In this document: piece by piece, positions 6,072 to 9,979 of the stretch
How positions within the stretch are numbered: position 1 is the stretch's first letter
How the letters are laid out: every line of letters starts with the position of its first letter
Source: DASSBQ01 sp035250505
Lineage (GTDB): Bacteria; Nitrospirota; Nitrospiria; Nitrospirales; Nitrospiraceae
Assembly (NCBI GenBank): GCA_035250505.1
Contig: DATFFC010000165.1
Coordinates: forward strand, 1-9,979
Length of the DNA: 9,979 nucleotides
Reading direction: 5' to 3'
Notes under the pieces: generated by a model
Told to the model about the DNA's origin: nothing
Database searches by the model: none
Seen by the model: only the letters and a program-made list of their open reading frames with translations
Translations under genes and position numbers: made by a program

Positions 6072-6341
6072 CTAGTCCATGACGTTGCCGCGGGCCAGAT
6101 AGCGCGCCAGCGCGGCGGTAGCGACGAAACCGGTCAGCGCGATCAAGAGCGCCGCTTCGAAAAAGACGGAGGTGGAATGGTACATATCCAAGACAATCAT
6201 GAACGCGATGGTATTGACGCACAACGTATCGAACGCCAGCAGACGGTCGGCCGGCTGAGGACCCCGCACTAGGCGCGCGGTGCAAATCGCAAGTGACGTC
6301 GCGATCGACAAGAAGGCGATGTGGAGCGCGACGGTCAGCAT
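6072..6341 (-). CDS. mrpF: Mrp/Mnh/Pha cation/proton antiporter subunit F
   Basis: This is an 89-residue membrane subunit with three helices. It has the MnhF/PhaF signature RLVRGPQPADRLLAFDTL (about 23-40), followed by NTIAFMIVLDMYHSTSVFFEAALLIAL; that run ends in the conserved acidic residue and the third helix. The ATG at 6341 overlaps the end of mrpE by 7 bp, and GGAG 8 nt upstream is a good ribosome binding site within mrpE. Length and order (E-F-G) match the family. Confidence 0.92.
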   Translation of the reverse strand: MLTVALHIAFLSIATSLAICTARLVRGPQPADRLLAFDTLCVNTIAFMIVLDMYHSTSVFFEAALLIALTGFVATAALARYLARGNVMD

Positions 6342-6820
6342 TCCAGGATCTCCATCAACGGACGCTCATAGCGCTCTTTGATCATCGCGACAAATTGCTC
6401 ACCGTCTTCCACGTGAAGAACATGCAGCAACAGTGTGTGGGCGTCAGGCGTGAAGGCAATGGACACCGAGCCGGGGACGATCGAGACGATGCTCGCGAAG
6501 AGCGTAATCGCATATGGATGGGTCACGGTGAGCGGCACTTGGACGAACGCAGGCCTCAGACGTGAGACAGGCCCGAGCACCAGACGCGCAACCGTGACAT
6601 TGGCGATCGCGATATCCCACAAGACTCGTCCTATAAGCCGCACCGCCGCCGTTACGGAACGGACGCCGGGCAGTGCGTCGAGCAGCGGCGCGCTGGCCAA
6701 CGGAATCGCGATCGCGAACAGCGACGCCAGCGCGAGATGCAGCGGCGAAAACCCTTCGAGCACCAGCCAGGTGGCGGCGAGCGCCACTGACAGCGCGGGA
6801 AACGGACAGAGTTTCTTCAT
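6335..6820 (-). CDS. mrpE: Mrp/Mnh/Pha cation/proton antiporter subunit E
   Basis: This is a 161-residue subunit. Two N-terminal helices (about 8-24 and 27-50) are followed by a further hydrophobic stretch and a soluble C-terminal domain. The family core THPYAITLFASIVSIVPGSVS (about 100-120) corresponds to the conserved MrpE block preceding ITLTPGT in relatives. The tail HVLHVEDGEQFVAMIKERYE is the usual amphipathic end. The ATG overlaps the mrpD stop by 4 bp (ATGA), indicating coupled translation. MrpE is structural in the complex and influences antiport rate in characterised systems. Confidence 0.91.
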   Translation of the reverse strand: MKKLCPFPALSVALAATWLVLEGFSPLHLALASLFAIAIPLASAPLLDALPGVRSVTAAVRLIGRVLWDIAIANVTVARLVLGPVSRLRPAFVQVPLTVTHPYAITLFASIVSIVPGSVSIAFTPDAHTLLLHVLHVEDGEQFVAMIKERYERPLMEILEC

Positions 6821-8364
6821 GGCGCGCCTCGCGCCGGATACGGCCGAACGAAATCACCGTGCGGACCTCCGAGCACGGCCTCGATGTAGGCGGCCGGCGC
6901 GATCAGTTGCGCCGCCGTCTCCTCCGTATACCGTGTAATGGGAGCCGCCAACACCACCAGAAGCAGGCTGCAGCAGGCCAGCGCGCCAAACGCCAGCCAT
7001 TCTCCCGCGCGCGGCATATGCTCTTGCCCGGATGTCTGGGGATCGGTCACGTTCCAGAGGAGAATGCTGCCGGCCCGTGAGCAACTAATCAGCGTGAGCA
7101 CGCTCGTGACCAAGATGACCGTCCACACGGCCGCTACGGCCGCTTCATCCGTTGTGCTTTGCAATACCATGACTTTTCCAAGAAATCCCGAGAACGGCGG
7201 GACACCTGCCACGGTAGCGCCACCGAAGAGAAATGCCAACCCGAGGAGGCCGGCGCGGCGGGGCGGCGGACCGGGATGGAGGGAGTCGCCCATCCCGCCT
7301 CGGCTGCGCCCCAGCAGATCGGCCACCAGGAACAGCACGGCGATGCCGAGGGTGGAGTGCGCCAGATAGTAGAGCGCGGCGGACAATGCCGCCCCGCCGC
7401 CCACCGCCACGGCCGACAGGATCGTGCCGACCGACGCGATGGTCAAGTACGCCGTCATGGTAGCAAGCCGCTCCGCGCCGAGCGCGCCCAACGTGCCGAG
7501 CGACAACGTGATCAGGGCAACCGGCAAGAGCCAGGGCGATGTCAGGTCCATGACACTGCCGGAATCGACACCGTAGATCAATGTCGTCAGGCGAATAATG
7601 GCGTAGATGCCGACCTTGGTCATGATTGAGAACAGCGCCGCGACGGGGGCGGGCGCGCTGGAATAGGCGGCAGGTAACCAGAAGTAGAGAGGGAACACCG
7701 CCGCTTTTACCGCAAACACGCCGAGAAGCAACAGGCCCGCCGCCCGGACAAGTGCAATATCTTCCGTCCGCGCCAGCGCCACGCGCTCAGCCAGATGAGC
7801 CATGTTGAGCGTACCGGTCATGCCATAGAGAAGACTCGCGGCGATGAGAAAGATGCTGGAGGCGGCGATATTGATCGCGGCATAGTGGAGCGTGGCGCGC
7901 AGTCGTTTCTCTCCCAACCCTTGCAGCGCAAGACAATAGGAGGCCATCAACAGCACTTCGAAGAACACGAACAGATTGAACAGGTCTCCCGTGAGAAATG
8001 CTCCATTCAATCCCATTAATTGAAACAGAAAGAGTACATGAAAGAACCGGCCTCGCTGGTCCCATCCCTGCGCGGCATAGAGCGCCACCGCAAGTGCGAG
8101 CAGCGCGGCGAGGACGAGCATGAACGCCGAGAGGCGGTCTGCGACGAGGACAATGCCGAAAGGCGCCGGCCAGTTGCCGAGTTGGTAGACCAAAGGCAGA
8201 CCGGACTGGACATGTGTGAAAATGGCGAACGCCGTGGCGGCAAGGCCAACCGTGGCTCCGATGCTCAACGTCCGTGCCACCACCATCGGCGCGCGACGCA
8301 AGAGACACAGGATCGCCGCCGCGAGCGCGGGCAGGATAATGGGAACCATGAGCAAATGAGTCAT
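6817..8364 (-). CDS. mrpD: Mrp/Mnh/Pha cation/proton antiporter subunit D (NuoN/NuoM-like)
   Basis: This is a 515-residue, multi-span, proton-translocating subunit homologous to the antiporter-like subunits of respiratory complex I. The conserved channel residues are visible: Glu136 in LFVFFEVLLMASY (TM5 region), Lys220 in GVFAVKAAVFPLYFWLP (TM7 region) and Lys250 in FSIMTKVGIYAI. The motifs GDLFNLF and HSTLGIAVLFL are also present. In characterised Mrp systems the Glu and Lys equivalents are essential for antiport. The ATG at 8364 overlaps the mrpC stop by 4 bp, and the C-terminus overlaps mrpE by 4 bp. The length is slightly above the roughly 490-500 usual for MrpD because of a longer C-terminal tail. 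The single-copy D position and presence of C and E-G argue against NuoN/NuoM. Confidence 0.95.
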   Translation of the reverse strand: MTHLLMVPIILPALAAAILCLLRRAPMVVARTLSIGATVGLAATAFAIFTHVQSGLPLVYQLGNWPAPFGIVLVADRLSAFMLVLAALLALAVALYAAQGWDQRGRFFHVLFLFQLMGLNGAFLTGDLFNLFVFFEVLLMASYCLALQGLGEKRLRATLHYAAINIAASSIFLIAASLLYGMTGTLNMAHLAERVALARTEDIALVRAAGLLLLGVFAVKAAVFPLYFWLPAAYSSAPAPVAALFSIMTKVGIYAIIRLTTLIYGVDSGSVMDLTSPWLLPVALITLSLGTLGALGAERLATMTAYLTIASVGTILSAVAVGGGAALSAALYYLAHSTLGIAVLFLVADLLGRSRGGMGDSLHPGPPPRRAGLLGLAFLFGGATVAGVPPFSGFLGKVMVLQSTTDEAAVAAVWTVILVTSVLTLISCSRAGSILLWNVTDPQTSGQEHMPRAGEWLAFGALACCSLLLVVLAAPITRYTEETAAQLIAPAAYIEAVLGGPHGDFVRPYPARGAP

Positions 8365-8717
8365 GGCTCATCCGTCGGCGCGCGGCCGCCGGCCGGCTCC
8401 ACGCCGTCCACATGATCGCTCCCGCTCTGGCACCGCGTACGCCCGGCCAGTGCCATGATGAACCCCGTCATGCCGAACCCGATGACAATGGCCGTCAGGA
8501 CTAAAGCCTGCGGCAGCGGATCGGCATACTCGCCGACATCCGCCGCGACGATGGGCGGCGAGCCGGGGCGAAGCCGTCCCATGGAAAAGATGAAGAGATT
8601 GGCGGCGGAAGACAACAGCGACAAGCCGAATACCATGGGAAACGTGCGTCCGCGTAGAAGCAGGTAGACGCCGCAGGCGGTCACGATGCCGATTCCGACG
8701 GCCACCATCACATGCAT
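8361..8717 (-). CDS. mrpC: Mrp/Mnh/Pha cation/proton antiporter subunit C (NuoK-like)
   Basis: This is a NuoK-like three-helix subunit of 118 residues. It has GVYLLLRGRTFPMVFGLSLLSSAANLFIF followed by ADPLPQALVLTAIVIGF, the signature shared by MrpC and NuoK. The C-terminal tail is short and polar. Two starts are adjacent: GTG at 8720 (overlapping the mrpA-B TGA by 4 bp) and ATG at 8717 (overlapping by 1 bp). GAGGA at 8728-8724 is 6 nt from the ATG but only 3 nt from the GTG, so ATG is chosen. The stop overlaps the mrpD start. Confidence 0.93.
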   Translation of the reverse strand: MHVMVAVGIGIVTACGVYLLLRGRTFPMVFGLSLLSSAANLFIFSMGRLRPGSPPIVAADVGEYADPLPQALVLTAIVIGFGMTGFIMALAGRTRCQSGSDHVDGVEPAGGRAPTDEP

Positions 8718-9979
8718 CACGGTTCCTCGTGCATGGCAGGCGACTTGCGCCGAGCGTGCCCGAGAGTGATCAAGGTCAAAAGCGTCGCGCTTAGGACCGT
8801 CAGGAACACACCCAGGTCGAACACCATGGCGCTCGCGACAGGGATCTCGCCTACGAACGGTAGGTGGACGTGACCGCTCGCGCTGGTAAGAAACGGGGCG
8901 CCGGCAACCACGCTTGCAAGACCCGTCAATCCGGCGATGAGGACGCCGGCGCCTGCCAGCATCGCGAAGTCAATCCGCACGCGAGCGAACATGGGGCTAA
9001 GACCGCCGCCCATATACTGCATGACGAGCCCCAGCGCGGCAATAAGCCCCGCGAGAAACCCGCCGCCCGGCATGTTATGCCCTCTGAAGAACAGATAGAC
9101 CGACACGAGCAGTGCGAATGGAAAGACGATCCGTGCCGCCACAGCAAACATGAGGCGGTCCATTGCCGGGACGGGCTTGAATGCCGGCAGTTCCTCCCGC
9201 AGTCCTGCCGTGAGCATCCAGACGCCGATGGCCGCCATGCTAAGGACGATGATCTCGCCGAACGTATCGAAGCCGCGGAAGTCGACAAGCAGCACGTTCA
9301 CGATGTTATGACCGCCGCCACGAGGCAGGCTGTTCTCCAGGAAATACCACGCGATGGTTGCTTGTTCCCGCGTAAGCACGGCCCATGACAAGGCTCCCAC
9401 ACCAATCCCTGCGGCAACTGCCAGGGCGGCATCGCGCGCGACGCGCCACGGACCCGATTCACGGGGGGTGGATGCGGGCAGGAGCGCCAGCGCCATGAGC
9501 AGCACCAGTGTGGTGACGACCTCAACCGCCAGTTGTGTCAGCGCAAGGTCCGGCGCCGAGAAATATGCGAAGGTGATTGAAACTGTGAGCCCGACGACCC
9601 CGGCCAGGATGATGGCGACCGCCCGCGCATGATGTGACCAGACTGCGCCAAGCGCCCCGGTCATAGCTGCCCCCCATACCACGAGCCCGAGCGGCCCCGG
9701 TCCCGACCATGCGGTTCCGCCCGCATCAAACCCATGCTCGATGAACGGCCACGCGCCCAAGACGGTAAACGTGCCGATAGCGAGCGCCAGATAGCGCTGG
9801 AGCGAGCCGTTTTCCAACCGGTTGGTGAGGCGCCCCGTGAGGGCAATAAAGCGGTCATAACTATGCTGGAACAGCAATCGCCCCGTATAACGCACCGGCA
9901 CATGCAGATGCAGATCGTATTGACGTCGCAGCAGCCAGTAGATCACTGCGCCGCCGGCAAGCGCGAGGGCGCTCATGAC
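8717..9979 (-). CDS. mrpA: Fused Mrp/Mnh/Pha antiporter subunit A (C-terminal part) and subunit B; 5' end outside the window
   Basis: The frame is open to the right edge, so only the last 420 codons are seen. Up to about residue 262 (counted from the ATG at 9976) it matches the C-terminal region of MrpA. Linker helices are followed by the MbhD-like segment SAPDLALTQLAVEVVTTL with Glu152, and the MbhE-like segment GHNIVNVLLVDFRGFDTFGEI at about 222-241. Residues about 271-405 are MrpB: ARIVFPFALLVSVYLFFRGHN then PGGGFLAGLIAALGL. Fusion of A and B in one protein, with separate C-G downstream, is the group 2 (Mrp/Pha) arrangement. The missing N-terminal part should be a NuoL-like antiporter domain of about 500 residues. 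The stop overlaps the mrpC start. The ATG at 9976 is internal, not a real start. Confidence 0.93.
   Translation of the reverse strand, partial: VMSALALAGGAVIYWLLRRQYDLHLHVPVRYTGRLLFQHSYDRFIALTGRLTNRLENGSLQRYLALAIGTFTVLGAWPFIEHGFDAGGTAWSGPGPLGLVVWGAAMTGALGAVWSHHARAVAIILAGVVGLTVSITFAYFSAPDLALTQLAVEVVTTLVLLMALALLPASTPRESGPWRVARDAALAVAAGIGVGALSWAVLTREQATIAWYFLENSLPRGGGHNIVNVLLVDFRGFDTFGEIIVLSMAAIGVWMLTAGLREELPAFKPVPAMDRLMFAVAARIVFPFALLVSVYLFFRGHNMPGGGFLAGLIAALGLVMQYMGGGLSPMFARVRIDFAMLAGAGVLIAGLTGLASVVAGAPFLTSASGHVHLPFVGEIPVASAMVFDLGVFLTVLSATLLTLITLGHARRKSPAMHEEP

Noticed and set aside
6817..9979. Complex I (Nuo) genes instead of Mrp
   Set aside because: The NuoN/M-like and NuoK-like proteins are accompanied by MrpE, F, G and B signatures in the canonical Mrp order, with no NuoA, B, C/D, H, I or J.
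1..9979. tRNA, rRNA, CRISPR array, insertion sequence or integrase
   Set aside because: No regularly spaced repeats, transposase-like or integrase-like frames, or tRNA/rRNA-like stretches were seen, and the gaps are too short to hold most of them.

Overview
This is a bacterial chromosomal window with dense, moderately high-GC coding, short intergenic gaps and AAAGGAG-type ribosome binding sites. No RNA gene, insertion sequence, phage gene or CRISPR array is visible. The organism cannot be named from the sequence. The mix of DUF2231, heavy-metal-type two-component, bactofilin-like, VIT1/CCC1-like and group 2 Mrp genes would fit a free-living Gram-negative such as Nitrospirota or Proteobacteria, but that is a weak inference.

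Layout, left to right. (1) 1-136 is a leader with a perfect 14-bp palindrome and a hairpin/T-run. It precedes a plus-strand DUF2231 membrane protein (137-613). (2) A minus-strand two-component pair follows: the OmpR/PhoB-type response regulator (2719-2045) is read first and overlaps its sensor histidine kinase (2048-621) by 4 bp. The kinase gene ends 7 bp from the end of the DUF2231 gene. (3) 2720-2984 is a divergent regulatory region. It carries three TTCA(C/T) direct repeats at exact 11-bp steps, the spacing bound by tandem OmpR/PhoB-family dimers. It leads into a plus-strand 35-codon gene (2985-3092) with a strong ribosome binding site, encoding a single-span membrane miniprotein. (4) Two minus-strand genes encode a signal-peptide/bactofilin-like/multi-span membrane protein (4752-3598) and a small VIT1/CCC1-like membrane protein (3584-3111). 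(5) The right half is a tightly packed minus-strand operon for a group 2 Mrp/Mnh multisubunit cation/proton antiporter. Its order is mrpA-B fusion (cut by the window edge), C, D, E, F, G, followed 4 bp later by a tandem universal stress protein gene interrupted by an in-frame TAG.

Working model: the Mrp complex exports Na+ (or related cations) in exchange for protons, and the co-transcribed stress protein may have sensed or tuned that activity. The two-component pair probably reports envelope or metal stress. The best candidates for something undescribed are the 35-aa membrane protein behind the triple 11-bp repeat, possibly a regulon member or feedback partner of the adjacent kinase, and the amber-interrupted Usp gene.
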